This document shows positions 1 to 11,541 of a stretch of 64,000 bases of DNA, piece after piece (the stretch's first letter is position 1; every line of letters starts with the position of its first letter). A program made the translations under genes and the position numbers. The stretch comes from Trichinella spiralis (taxonomy: Eukaryota; Nematoda; Enoplea; Trichinellida; Trichinellidae). The notes under the pieces were generated by a model that had not been told where the DNA came from, did not search any database, and saw nothing but the letters and a program-made list of their open reading frames with translations. Where the stretch lies: the NCBI GenBank assembly GCA_000181795.3, contig CM012954.1, forward strand, positions 498,026 to 562,025, written 5' to 3'.

Positions 1-873
1 ATGCCTTGGCCATTGATGAACAACGACGACAATGAGGGTTCTGTTTTTGCAAATAAAAAAAATACATGCATATATTTGAAAAAAAGTAATATAATAAAAT
101 AAAATAAAAAGCACTTACATCGATTCACGTTTTCTGTTCAAATTTCGTCGATGCATGAGCAGAAAGAAAACCCACAGCAATACCCAGACACCGCAAATTG
201 CCGAACTGATGTAAAAGACAAAAGGCCAGCCTTCTTTAGTGCCGCTGTAGTCGGACACAATGGACGCGATCGGATAAACCGCAAGAACGCCAAACTGACG
301 TCCGGCCGACGTCCAGCCGTATGCGTTGTTTCTCGTTTTGGATGAAAAATGATTAGCCAACAAGTGATTGATCGCGGGCTGAGCAACCGCGTCGGCCACA
401 CCCAACAAGAAGCGCAATAAAACGATCATCACGTATCCGGCCGACACAGACACCGGTATGAAACTCGACGCCAACGCCGATACAATGAGACTGGCCGGAA
501 GCCACAAGCTGACGTCGGATCGAGCGACAATGGAACTCACCAGTGGCGACAGGAGACGACCCCAGCTTATTGCCGACAACACCAGACCCTGGGTTTCTGG
601 ACTCCAATTGACGCTACCTTCGCTGTGCACGTAGTCACCAATGCCAGCAATGTGGTCGGCTCGATCACAACCGCTGGATGTTGAATTGTGCGCGATGAAT
701 ACACAAGCGCTGAGTGTTGTGTTGACCATGGATAAAATTGCCACGCTCATGGTCAAATTTGCAAACATCAAGCAGAACATACATCCGAACAGGAGAAGAC
801 AAATTTGAAAACGAATCGACCGCAAGAAGTAGAGAAATTTGCACCGTTTACAGCTGTACAATTCACTTTCCAT
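1..873 (-). CDS. SLC17-family anion transporter (MFS), N-terminal half, runs off the left edge
   Basis: Membrane transporter of the sodium/phosphate-vesicular glutamate (SLC17) branch of the major facilitator superfamily. The first ATG in frame is at 873, with a stop upstream. About 250 residues are visible. The first membrane segment (LLFGCMFCLMFANLTMSVAI) is followed by MVN, as in SLC17 proteins, then a Cys-containing extracellular loop, and NWSPETQGLVLSA opens segment 2. The segment 4-5 region has LRFLLGVADAVAQPAINHLL, aligning with the family's RGL-G--G---PA signature though the usual RG is altered. The exon probably ends at 119 (GTAAGT donor) or 129 (GTGAAT donor). The next exon starts at 40 and continues off the window. 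With the 129 donor the next residues read QPSLSSLFINGQG, which suits the cytoplasmic loop better; the 119 donor is the stronger splice match. Substrate cannot be told, since nematodes have many SLC17 paralogues. Confidence 0.85.
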
Positions 874-3800
874 GCTGTTCAATTCGACCGGATGTATGTG
901 GAAAAAATCATTCAACTTTGCCAGTGATCATCAACAACCTTCTGACAGTGGCTGTTTCCTTCTCCAGCGTTCTTGAAATGACGTATATATATTCGTACTT
1001 GGACATGTTTTCACCGGAACAACATCTGAAACACGTGACAACTGACGAGTGTAGCGCCAACTATGGGCGCGCCCTCGGCTGCAAACAGCACTTCGGTAAA
1101 GAAATGCGCACACACATGCACCATGTGAAGTAACAAGACAGAAAAACACTACAGCAGACTGCCCGGCGTCAACAATGCTACACTATGTATGTAGTTCAGC
1201 AATCGTGCAGCTGCTGAACAGTTGCTTTTTCTTGAACAACCAGTTGGTAAATGCCATACATACAAGCAAGCATATCTCACATGTGTACATACATGTCTAC
1301 ACACGATATGCACCCCCGCACGCATGTATTATTATTATTATTGTATGTCAAAAAAATTATGATGACGTTATTAGCAAAATGACTCGTCAACTCAATTATT
1401 AAAAATTCAAACATACTTTTCAAGCTAAGTGCTTCAATTCGAGACATAATTTCATCAGCTTTCTCTCAAGGGCACTTTCGACAATATTAACGACCAACGA
1501 ACACATAAATTACTGACCCGGTCAATAACGCCTGCTTCCTCTCCATATAAACACAATTTTCCATTTCTCCAAACCACGTCTTACCTGTGTCGTATACGCA
1601 TATGAATTTATTAAAACTTAAGCAAATCAATTAATGAATTACGTATATTACTGTAAGAAAAACAATTTAAAAAAATTTATTCTTCACGTATGCTATTTGT
1701 AATTGCAAAAGGTGCATCATGCAAAAATTGTTGCCATTTTAAAAACTTTTTCAAAATTTTGCCATTTCGCTTTACTTGAATGTTCATGCTAATTTAATGA
1801 GTAAACATGAAATAAACAAGCTAATTTCCTTAACTTTGTCACACACAACAGAGATACAACAGATGCGCAAAGTTTTTATTATTTGTTTTTCATCTGAAAC
1901 ATCCCCATTACATCCTAATTCAGTGCCAACTTTATTACATTGATTTCTAAAATTACCATTCTGCTATTTTTTCAGTAGAATAAAAGGTGAAATTAAAATA
2001 CAATTTCTTCGCACCATTTGGCAGAGAACAGCAATAAAGAAACCCTTTCGTAATGCAGCAATTACTTTTAGAGTAATTCTTTTCAGTTAGTGTAAAATGC
2101 AAAAGCTAATAATAATTTAGCAATGAAAAGAAAACTGTATGATAATGATATTAATTTCACATCGTCCATCACAAAAGAATGACAAAGAATAATAGCAAAT
2201 GCTATTCGAATAATTTAAGAAGAGGGGAAAAAACAAGAAGACGAATATCATAAACAAAATACTTTTACAGTAAAACATTCTCAAAATCAAAAAAACAAAA
2301 TTCATGAAACTGATAGTTGAACCCTTCGTTAACATCACATTAAACAATCTTATATTTATAACACATTATAATACAATTAAACATAACTTATCTATTTGTC
2401 ATTAGCATACACTTATTTAGCGCTAAAAAAAGTAAATTTATTTTCTAAACATTTATTAAAAATCATAATTACAAAACCCAGCCACCCACCCCCCACACAC
2501 ATATATATATATATATGTGTACAGAATTAATAAACAATATTCCTTTCAAGTTTTAGTGATTTTTCAGAACGCACGGTTTGAAATGAAATACATAAATCAT
2601 TTTCAATAACTTCTTATATATTCATAGGCAGCTTTCAAACATAATCGTAATAATAAAAACAGATTATATTACTAAATAAAAGTCATATGAGCGTCATAAA
2701 GTCATGGATACGTATTTATATAGCTAATAAAAAATGATAAAACTATGAAAGTATATTAAACAATTTCAAAATAAGATAAAAAGTTTTACATTCAAAATAA
2801 GATAATTAATACTGCTGAAAGTAAAAATTAAAATATTTCGCCCATCATTCAACCATTAGAAAGACAAACACTCAATTAAATTAAAAAAAATAGAAGAAAA
2901 AACTTAAGAATGAAGAACATCACAAAACACACACCCATACATACATCCGTTGTTGTCTTCCGCAACTGCTTACAATTTTTCCCTATTCATCTTTGCCAAT
3001 TTCAATAAAAAAAATCAATTAATCAGGGAAATTATTTCTAACGTAATGTTGCGCAATGAAAAAAACGTCAACATCAAACACGACAACAGCTTTTAATGCG
3101 CAACTGTGTTGACGCAGTTAAAAGCATATTAAAATAAATGAAATGGAATGAACCTATTTTAATAATTATTTTTTAAGTAAAAATCAATTAAATAGCTTTT
3201 TAAATTAATCGAATGCTCATTTTTCACAGCAATTCTGAATTTGTGTACCGTTAAGCAAAATATTGCAAAATACAAGGTAGATTATATAAAACGGATTGAA
3301 AGTTGTTGCAAAATAACTACATAATAGCAATGAGTACATAAGTATTTACATATGCATAATGCTTATTTGTTTGTTCTTTTTGAATAACAAGTAAATAATT
3401 CATATTTTCATGCTCAAGTGTTTCAACTGAGCATCGTAAACTTCACCATTTAAATGCTACAAAATTTAGGGGAAATTTGGTGGAATGCTGTTGGCTACAA
3501 ATTTCAAATTAATTTAGCAGAACTTATACAAAACTGACTATCTCCAGCATCATAAATCTAATTAAATCTATTTTTAATATGAACGGAGAACAAAGCAATT
3601 TCTGAAATTTCAAATGTCAAACATAAACGAAAACTTCACTTTGCACCACTTTTACCCGTAGTACAATTCGTTTCAAGATTTTTCAACTACATAGCCATTC
3701 AAATGGAACATTCCCCTCTGGGGTCTTTCCCATTCAGCTGATAAAAAGTAACGTGTCTACACCCCTTCCAAAAATGAAGCAAATAAGACAAGATTCGCAT

Positions 3801-4369
3801 GTCAAATTTCTGCTAATTTGCACGTCCTATTTGCATTGAAAATGAAGATATATCTTCAGATAAGAATAACACAATAAAATATAAAGTATATATCTTTTAC
3901 AGTTAAAAATTAATGTATGATATCACAATCTGTTTTATATCTGAATTATACCGAAGTGTACAATAATTCACAGAATTTGAATTTGAAAAAAAGGAAAATG
4001 CCAACAGATGTAAGAAATAATTTGAAATCTGTATTATTCTCAGAATTAACGTGTAACGATTAATGCCTATTGCCTATCACAGTTTCTTTACCAAAGCCTG
4101 CTTGGCGCATGAATCTACCGCAAAAAGTCTGGAATCTTAGGATCATGCAACATACGCATTATCATTACAAAAAAACGCAAAACAAAAGCATCAGAACAAG
4201 AGCCTCTTAAATAAACACTCTCAATTTGTTAAAAAAACACACCTGCTCCTATCATGCTTAGGGTGCAAAATTATATGCAACATCATCGCCTTATAAAAAT
4301 AATATAATAAATATTTACCTTCATTTTGTCTCTATTTATGTATCTTCAAGTAATTACTGCATGTAGCGC
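874..4369. other. Intergenic, AT-rich, no gene recognised
   Basis: About 3.5 kb between the transporter start and the cysteine-rich exon pair. The short open frames here have no recognisable domain and no convincing splice sites. A short (AT)n tract follows a C-rich run at about 2488-2517. The side next to 873 would hold the transporter promoter, but no specific element was recognised. Confidence 0.6.
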
Positions 4370-4742
4370 AGCACTGCTGCTCAATGGATTTTGTATGCAA
4401 ATTGCAATGCTCCAAGTAAATTGACATCTCAACTGAAAACAAACAAATAAATACATAAATATCGCAGATTTTAAATTATCATTTATTCAATCTGCATACC
4501 AATCATTTCCTTTGCCAAAAAAAGGTGCACCGCCACTTGAATTTAACAAATGCTTCATCAGTAAGCTGCTTACTGCAAATGCAATTTTCAATAAATATTG
4601 CCTTCTCCTCACATCTTGAAATCATAAAATCACAATAGCAAAATATACCATCTGGAGAACAAAACATGCGATATACATTTGGTAATGCAAGAAGTTCTCC
4701 TCCCAACGATGATGAACATATTTCTTGAAATAGATATCTCAA
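4370..4742 (-). CDS. Small cysteine-rich exon pair downstream of TBCE, function unknown
   Basis: Not recognised. An open frame on the minus strand (about 4742-4503) contains closely spaced cysteines: FC, FCYC, RC, ENCIC. Two endings are possible. It can run to a TGA at 4503 with AATAAA at about 4486-4481. Or it can splice at a GTAAGC donor after ENCIC (about 4570) to a TTTTCAG acceptor at about 4428. The second choice keeps the frame and adds HCNLHTKSIEQQCCATCSNY before a TAG near 4345, giving a CC-x2-C ending reminiscent of secreted PLAC or ShK-type modules. No ATG or signal peptide was found in frame upstream. It starts about 110 nt after the TBCE stop on the same strand, so it could be a downstream cistron, an alternative TBCE 3' end or a gene remnant. 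Confidence 0.3.
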
Positions 4743-4854
4743 AAATCATAACAACACACACAAAAAACAAATCAAATATGCAACTGAAAAAATACAAATG
4801 ACATTAATCTGAAACAAAAAGTTCATCAACGTTTAAAACATTTTACTTGAATAA

Positions 4855-7563
4855 TTAAATACGTTCAACAATAATGATATCATTTTCTTCGACGGAATAA
4901 TAACTTAAGGAATAAAGATCATGATCCAATGATACCACTATGTCAGGCTAAATTCAAAGGCTTTTAACAATATAAATACAAAAAAGAACCATTGATATAT
5001 ATATATATATATATTAATCAAGCTAATAAACTTACATTCCTGGAACTTTTGTAAGATAGCTTAACCAGTTGAGGTTTCAAATGAAATAATTCGCCAACTA
5101 AGATCTTCAATTTTTGAACTGTCAAAAAATCTAAAACAGTTACAATAAATACATTTTAAAAGAATAAAAAACAGCTAATATTACTTGGAACCCTCTTCTC
5201 GATTGCAGGTTTATCAGAATAGGTAAACTTCAGCACTAAATAAAACGTAGAATTTATCAAACAAGTAATAAAAATAAATAAAAATTCATAAAAATTAGTA
5301 AACACTTTGCATACACTGTGTCATATTCTTTAGAGGATTTTTCACTGTTTCAAAATGATCTGGTTCTCCATACACTAAAACAAATAAATATATAAAGAAA
5401 TATGTACGTATGATTAATAATTAATGCGGCTTCGAAACAATATCTTTATACATTTCACAAGATCCATAAATCGAGGATGCTCAGACAAAAAGCAAGCCAA
5501 ATTATCCTCCATTCCTTTTGCATTGCGAAGTTTTAACCATGTTGTACCATAATTCTTCAGATAATCAATTTCAGACCCTTTTCGTTCTGCTGCAGAAATC
5601 TAAATAAATGTTAAAGAAACTTTTCCCATAAATGAAAAAAGACAAAAAATATGAATAATAATAATAATATAATCATCAAATTTCAACACATCACAAAAGC
5701 AAAGTCTATTACTTACTGCGACTTTATTAAAAACTCGAAGATGAGCAATTTTCGCGATGACAAACTGTCTGCTTCTGCTCTTATCTAAATTAAGCACTGG
5801 ATTTCCAATAATTGAAAGCTCTTCTAAACTAGGAATTTTATTCAGTTCATTAATTGAATTCCACTGAAAATAAATATAAAATCAAATGACAGAAAAATTA
5901 AAACTTATTACTCCTACATCAGAGATTTCATTGTGCGACAGCATTAAACTACGTAGTGATGGAAAAAGACCCGACTGTGGAATACAAATTTCTTTCAACT
6001 TCGTATGACCCAAAAACAAACACTGCAGGCTGAAAATATAATGTATTAAAATTATACAATTTAATTATAAAAAATAGAAATCCATCTAACTTTGAAAGAC
6101 TACCCAATTTTAAAACTTCATGCCAATTTGCCAATGGATTGGATTCCAAAGAAAGCAAACGTAACGATGGCATTTTCAATTCACTTTCAATAATGTCAAT
6201 ACAATTGTAGCTCAACCAAAATTCATTCAAATTTGGAAAAACTTTCGGCAAAACACTCACCTGAAAATTGTTTTTAATTCATCCAAACATTAAATTACTG
6301 ATTTCAACATTTTACTTCATTCCAATTATATTCAGTTTGACTAAGGGCAAGAGTTTCAATTTGACTGAATGTAACATTTTCCAGTGCAGCACAATGCGTT
6401 GATTGAAGTTTATTGTTACTAAAATATTAAAAGCATATATAAATAATAAGCTAATGAAGTAAAACACAAAAAAAAACAAACAAAATTCCGTTTACCTAAG
6501 CGCTAATGAACTCAGACGAGGCATGAAACTTATAATTTTCACTATTTCAGACCAGTCCACAATGAGCGTATTTCGCAAATATAACGAAGTGATACCAGAA
6601 AATAAAACCGAATCAGATACACTTAACTCTCCGGCGAAGCTGACTAATGTACCATCCAAACAAAGACAGCTCATTTCTTTACGAACCCTGAATAAAATTA
6701 TATAAAAATGAAACTACCCATAAAATAAATTCTATCTACTTTTGTATTGCAAAGTTACTGTAAATAATAATGCAAGTACTATAAAACAATTTCAAATATT
6801 TTATTTTAGTCAAAAATAAATAGTGCAATTAAACAATACTTAATAAATAAAATAATTTAAAAAGAATCATACAAAAAAATAAATTCTAAACTTATAATTA
6901 AATTTTCAATGAAATTTAAAATGCAGTGTTAGTTTTAAAATTTCATCACATATATAGTTGCTCAGATAAAAGATACAATGCATTCAGCAGTTATGTGCAT
7001 TTTTATAATTACGATTAATAAATTTTCTCGGAAAAAGAACTTCACAAACTTGTCGGAAGCATCTGCTTTCGCTGAACCAAAACTTTCAATCTTTTCCCAC
7101 TGAGAAACGTTAGTGCATTCTATTATTCTTTCTTTTCCGGCTTCCGCAAAACTGCAACCATATTCGACAGTGTTAGGTCGCATAAACGAACCACTCTGAG
7201 GTGCTCTACAGAAACGCATTTTTCTTTTCTAGCTTTACTTAAGAAATACATAAATATTACGATGTTTCGAAATATCGCACATTTTGGTAGGTACCATCGT
7301 GCTTTCCACGAGACTTTTCATCCCACTCGATTCCCAACCATTCACCTAAATTTAAATATGTTTCAATCAAAAAAAAAGGAAAATGCACATTGTAACAGCT
7401 AAAATTAATTAACGTTTTAGTCCATCTAAAATACTAAGCATTGCATACCATCCAGCGATCCGATTCTTCCACAAAATTTTACAACTCCCCTTGCACCTCG
7501 ATGTCGAACTCTACATCCAATAACCATCTCAGGAATTTTATTTCTTCTCATATAATTATCCAT
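4855..7563 (-). CDS. TBCE: Tubulin-specific chaperone E (tubulin-folding cofactor E)
   Basis: Cytosolic cofactor that binds alpha-tubulin and, with cofactors C and D, forms the machine that assembles and disassembles the alpha/beta-tubulin dimer. Thirteen exons are proposed: 7563-7449, 7345-7261, 7223-7050, 6687-6496, 6418-6316, 6260-6091, 6029-5918, 5863-5717, 5599-5452, 5374-5315, 5235-5185, 5130-5036 and 4947-4855. They sum to 1545 nt, or 514 residues, against about 527 in human TBCE. Domain order matches the family: N-terminal CAP-Gly with EWLGIEWDEKSRGKHDG and SGSFMRPNTVEYG, a run of leucine-rich repeats (for example FPNLNEFWLSYNCI and FPSLRSLMLSHNEIS), then HPRF and LYGEP, and a C-terminal ubiquitin-like domain ending YYSVEENDIIIVERI. 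The second intron is only about 37 nt, so its exact borders are the least certain. It diverges from the FBXO7-like gene across about 760 nt. Confidence 0.95.
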
Positions 7564-8322
7564 TAAAAAATCTCGAAAAAAAATTAAAACGGAAAGCATT
7601 TCATAACGCTACACTTGATGATTCGCAGTGCTACAGATTACAGTAACTTAATGAAATAAAAGTTTTAGCCAACATAAAGTCATATTTTCATAATCAGCTG
7701 TATGAAATTACGAAAAAGATGAAAATATACAATTTTTTGTTATATTAGGGAATATTTTATTTATGCTTTACAAAAATATGCTTTTTAAAATTTTATCGCT
7801 GAATAAATTACAGATATTTAACTAAAAGGATTCATAAATGCTTCAATATGATGCATGTATTTATTGTTTCAAAAATAATAATCTAAGTAAATTTATAGTA
7901 CAATTTGCCTGATATTAGCATAAAAAATAACATTCAAAAAATCACACATACTTTTCACTTTTATACTGTATTTTTAAGAAAGAATTTTCTGATTAAACTT
8001 TGAAAATACAGAATTTTTTTTGTGAAAGAAAGGTACATTTGGTTAAAATTTCTTTTAGATAAAACTAGTGATTTTACTTGTTAATGCTATAACATTTAAA
8101 GTCAGTTGTATTTTTATGTTTGTTTTTGGTAGTTGTGTTTTTCTATGTAATTACATTATTGTAAAGTTAAATTTCCTAATGTTTCAAACTTTTGTATATT
8201 TTAGTTTTAATCATTTTTACTTATAATTATTTGAATTCGTGTTTTACCTTTGAGTTTTGTTCTTCTTTAGGTGAACTTATACTTGAAAGCTGATTAATCA
8301 TTTCTAGGCAAATTCGGTGAAA
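7564..8322. promoter_or_regulatory. Divergent intergenic region between TBCE and the FBXO7-like gene
   Basis: 759 nt, very AT-rich, between two start codons pointing apart, so it should carry both promoters or a shared one. No TATA, initiator or factor site was identified with confidence. Two pyrimidine-rich AG acceptors (about 8267-8270 and 8301-8307) precede the plus-strand start. Confidence 0.5.
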
Positions 8323-10010
8323 ATGAAGATATTTGTCGAGTATGATTCTAAAATTGTTCAGTTGAATGTGCCAGCACATACGACAGTTTCAGAACTTGTT
8401 AAATTGTCGAAGGAGGAATTTGGCATTACTGGGTTTGTTGGAAAGTTAATTTTTACATCTACCCTGAGGATAATTGACTCTTATTTCAGTCCCGGCTATA
8501 CGCTTTTCTTCAACCGTACTGATAAAGTTGGAGAACTGGGGGCGTCGCTCACTTCAGCAGGGATAATTGAAAATATGCGATTGTTGTTGGATAAATCTTC
8601 AGAAGAGGAAAAAAGTTCGTTGACTGGCGGTGAAAGTCAACAACTGGAAAATGTTGTTAATAGTCTTTTGCAGCGTAACTGTACCAGCTTTGAGTTTCTC
8701 ATCGAAGTTACCAATGCAGTATTTTTACAGAAGCATTTTAGAGTGAAATTATAATTCTATATTGTTATTAGTAGTATTTTTATTATTAAATCATTTTAGG
8801 TTCCAAATGATGGACCAGTGTTGGCGCCAGATTGGAAAGACAAAGCTAATGCTGATGGAACTGTCCGAATGAATTATATTCATCCGGAAAATTCAGGAAA
8901 ACTTGAAGTGGTGGCTATATGGTTTGGTCGACAAACTGATCATCAATTTGTAGAATTTGTTGCTAACAATGTCTTTAACAACGACTGCACTACTATCAGA
9001 TTCACCGTTAAAAATTTACCACAGATAACTAGCGGTTAGTTTATTTTAATCTTTTGTTCTATTGTGAAAAAAAGTCATTATTATGTATGTTTTAGACAAC
9101 ATCGCCTATTCAAGAGTGAAACCACTGATTGATCATTTACTGACAGGACTAGTTGAAAAAATTAAAGATAACCATGGTATATAACTTTACATTGTATTAA
9201 TTTCAATTTGAATTAATAGTATCATTCGGGAAAGAACTGAGTTGAAAATAGTATATTTATTTTTAAATGAGTTAAAAAGAGAAAATATGATAATATTGTT
9301 TTCTTTTTTATGACCCATTTTCAATGTTGATGATTATATCATGGAAGAAATCTTGAAACATTTATCTTTGAAAGATTTGAATTCCTTTACACGAACATGT
9401 AAATGGTTTCATCGTTGTTGGTATTTTCCATCACTGTGGAATTTTCTTTTGTCTCGTGATTTTCAAGGTAGTGCTAAGGTTGATTCACTAATAGTATTAA
9501 TAATGGTGGTATGTAATAGTAGTTGAATCTGATTGTCCCTTTGAACATTATCGATGGCGTTATTTTTCACGAAAAATGAGCCTCAGTCTTCTGATGCACT
9601 ATGATTCCTATCGATGGAGAGGTTTAGATATTACACAATTGGTGTTTTGAAATGTTTGCTTAAAACCATTTTAGATAATGCACCTAATTTGCTAAGCAGT
9701 TTCCCATTTTTTGGAACTGGTGGACCAGACGACCTTAATCCACTCGGTGGTGGTCAGTAAAAGATTTTAAACTTTATCGATTAAATATCGCAGTCTTATT
9801 TTTTCTCTTATTCCAGGTATACCTAGAATGCCGAACATTTTTCCTGATTATAATGAACCTCCATTTATGGGACCATTGGCTCCTCCTGGTAGTCGACCAC
9901 GAGGTCCACGTTACGACCCTCCATTTCCTTACGATACGCAAGGACAAATTCGTTTACCACGACCTGGAAGAGGTGGACCGCCAAGTGGTTTTGGAAATTA
10001 TTTTATTTAA
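8323..10010 (+). CDS. FBXO7: FBXO7-like F-box protein with Ubl and PI31-type FP domain
   Basis: Predicted substrate-recognition subunit of an SCF-type ubiquitin ligase that also binds proteasome regulator PI31. Exons are 8323-8742, 8800-9034, 9096-9176, 9348-9467, 9523-9621, 9675-9752 and 9817-10010. They total 1227 nt, or 408 residues, shorter than human FBXO7 (522). Order of domains: ubiquitin-like fold (residues 1-85), a linker, the FP dimerisation domain (FEFLIEVTNAVFL through MNYIHPENSGKLEVVAIW), an F-box (EILKHLSLKDLNSFTRTCKWF, then PSLWNFLLSRDF), and a Pro/Gly/Arg-rich tail (RGPRYDPPFPYD) like the tails of FBXO7 and PI31. The F-box exon lacks a pyrimidine-rich acceptor. The only phase-compatible AG found is at 9346-9347, so that exon start is uncertain. 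AATAAA is at 10079-10084. Confidence 0.92.
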
Positions 10011-10176
10011 TACAAATAACCAACCATTCAGCTTTGAATTTCAATCTCAAGCTTGTTCATCTGTAAGTTTCGCATGTGAATAAAGAACATATACTCAGAT
10101 TCAATACATAATATAAGAGATCTAAACAAGTACAGTAATCTATACGGTAAAAATGATTCTTTAAGATGAGAGAGAA

Positions 10177-11541
10177 TTAGTCTTTTTTCCCTTTATTACG
10201 CAAAAATTTGGCTCGGGCTTTCTTCATACGTTTCGTGACAGAGCTAGCCAAGATAGATGGATGTATTAGATTAATCAATGATACCTTAAAAAATCAATTG
10301 ATAACTAAATCAGTTATGAGTTATATACAATACCAAAATAGCATGAGACAAGCATCCACAAGTAAATTCTTCCAAACCAACTGTATTCAGAGCACTACGA
10401 GCAAAGGTGCTTGAATCTGGTACAAAGAAACTAGGACGATTCATTTTCGACATTTTTGAACAAACGTAGAATGGACTAACACACTACAAAATATCACTTT
10501 CAAAAGATGTTTATATAAGAAAAAAAAACTGACTTGAAATATCAGTCCAGAATCGCGATATTCTTCAATCAAATTACGAGTTAAAAATTTCACATATGCC
10601 TATAAAGAATAAAATGAATATATACATATGAAGGAAATTAATATGAAAGAAACAACTGCATTTTTTTACAATCATACCTTGCTAGCAGAATAAACGCTCA
10701 TGAATGCAGTTGGAAAAAGTCCTGATGCGGAGCCGATGTTAACAATAGCACCTTTTCTCTTTTCCAGCATATTCGGCAATACTGCCTGAGTAATCTAAAA
10801 AGGAGAATGTTTTTTAACATGAAAATAAAATTTCATAAATAATATAAACTGCTCACCAAAGTGCAAGGAATACAGTTCACTTGGAGCAAATTCCACATTA
10901 ACTAAAGCAGAGAATATAAATTTGAGTGAATCAAAGTGTTTGCTATAAAAATAAAATAGCTTACAGTTCTCCCATTTTCAATTTGATGCAAATATTCCGG
11001 ATATGCATAGCTTACGCCAACGTTGTTTACCAAAATGGCAACATCAAGTTTTTTCAAAATAGATTCAATTTCTGCGTATTTATCTGGAGTAGCCTGGCCA
11101 AAATCAACCTCAAATGAAAAAACTTCAACATTGGGAGCATTTTTCTCTGAAACAAACCAAACAATTTTAAGAAAATGTCAAACTGAATATCAAAACAGCC
11201 AACCAATTTCTTCAACAGCATTCTTCAAACGTTCTTCATTTCTGCCCAAAATGAATACGTTCAATCCTCGTTTAGCCAATTCAATAGCATAGTACTTTCC
11301 TATACCATCCGTCGCACCAGTAACCACTACAAAAGCAAAAATTAATATGAAATGACAATATATTTAAAAAAACGATAATATTCAAAATAATACCAGCCCA
11401 ATCACCAAGCTTTTTCAGGTCTGTGATGTGACCAAGTGGTTTCGCAAGAATGTGCGGATAAACAATAGACCAGATAGTGTTGATCAGGTAAATAACAACA
11501 ACAGCCAAAAATAAATAGCCCAAAACTAATACAAATCCCAT
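10177..11541 (-). CDS. HSD17B12: Very-long-chain 3-ketoacyl-CoA reductase / 17-beta-hydroxysteroid dehydrogenase 12 (LET-767 type)
   Basis: ER-membrane short-chain dehydrogenase that reduces 3-ketoacyl-CoA with NADPH in fatty-acid elongation; the nematode orthologue is LET-767. Eight exons: 11541-11394, 11326-11204, 11146-10965, 10901-10857, 10794-10678, 10599-10534, 10483-10334 and 10284-10177. They total 939 nt, or 312 residues, the same as human HSD17B12. Visible signatures are an N-terminal membrane segment, the cofactor motif [22 protein letters not shown], catalytic Ser in NIGSASG and catalytic Tyr/Lys in YSASK. The C-terminus KGKKD fits a KxKxx ER-retrieval signal. It is convergent with FBXO7, the two stop codons being only 166 nt apart. 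A TTTAG acceptor lies 6 nt upstream of the ATG. Confidence 0.96.
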
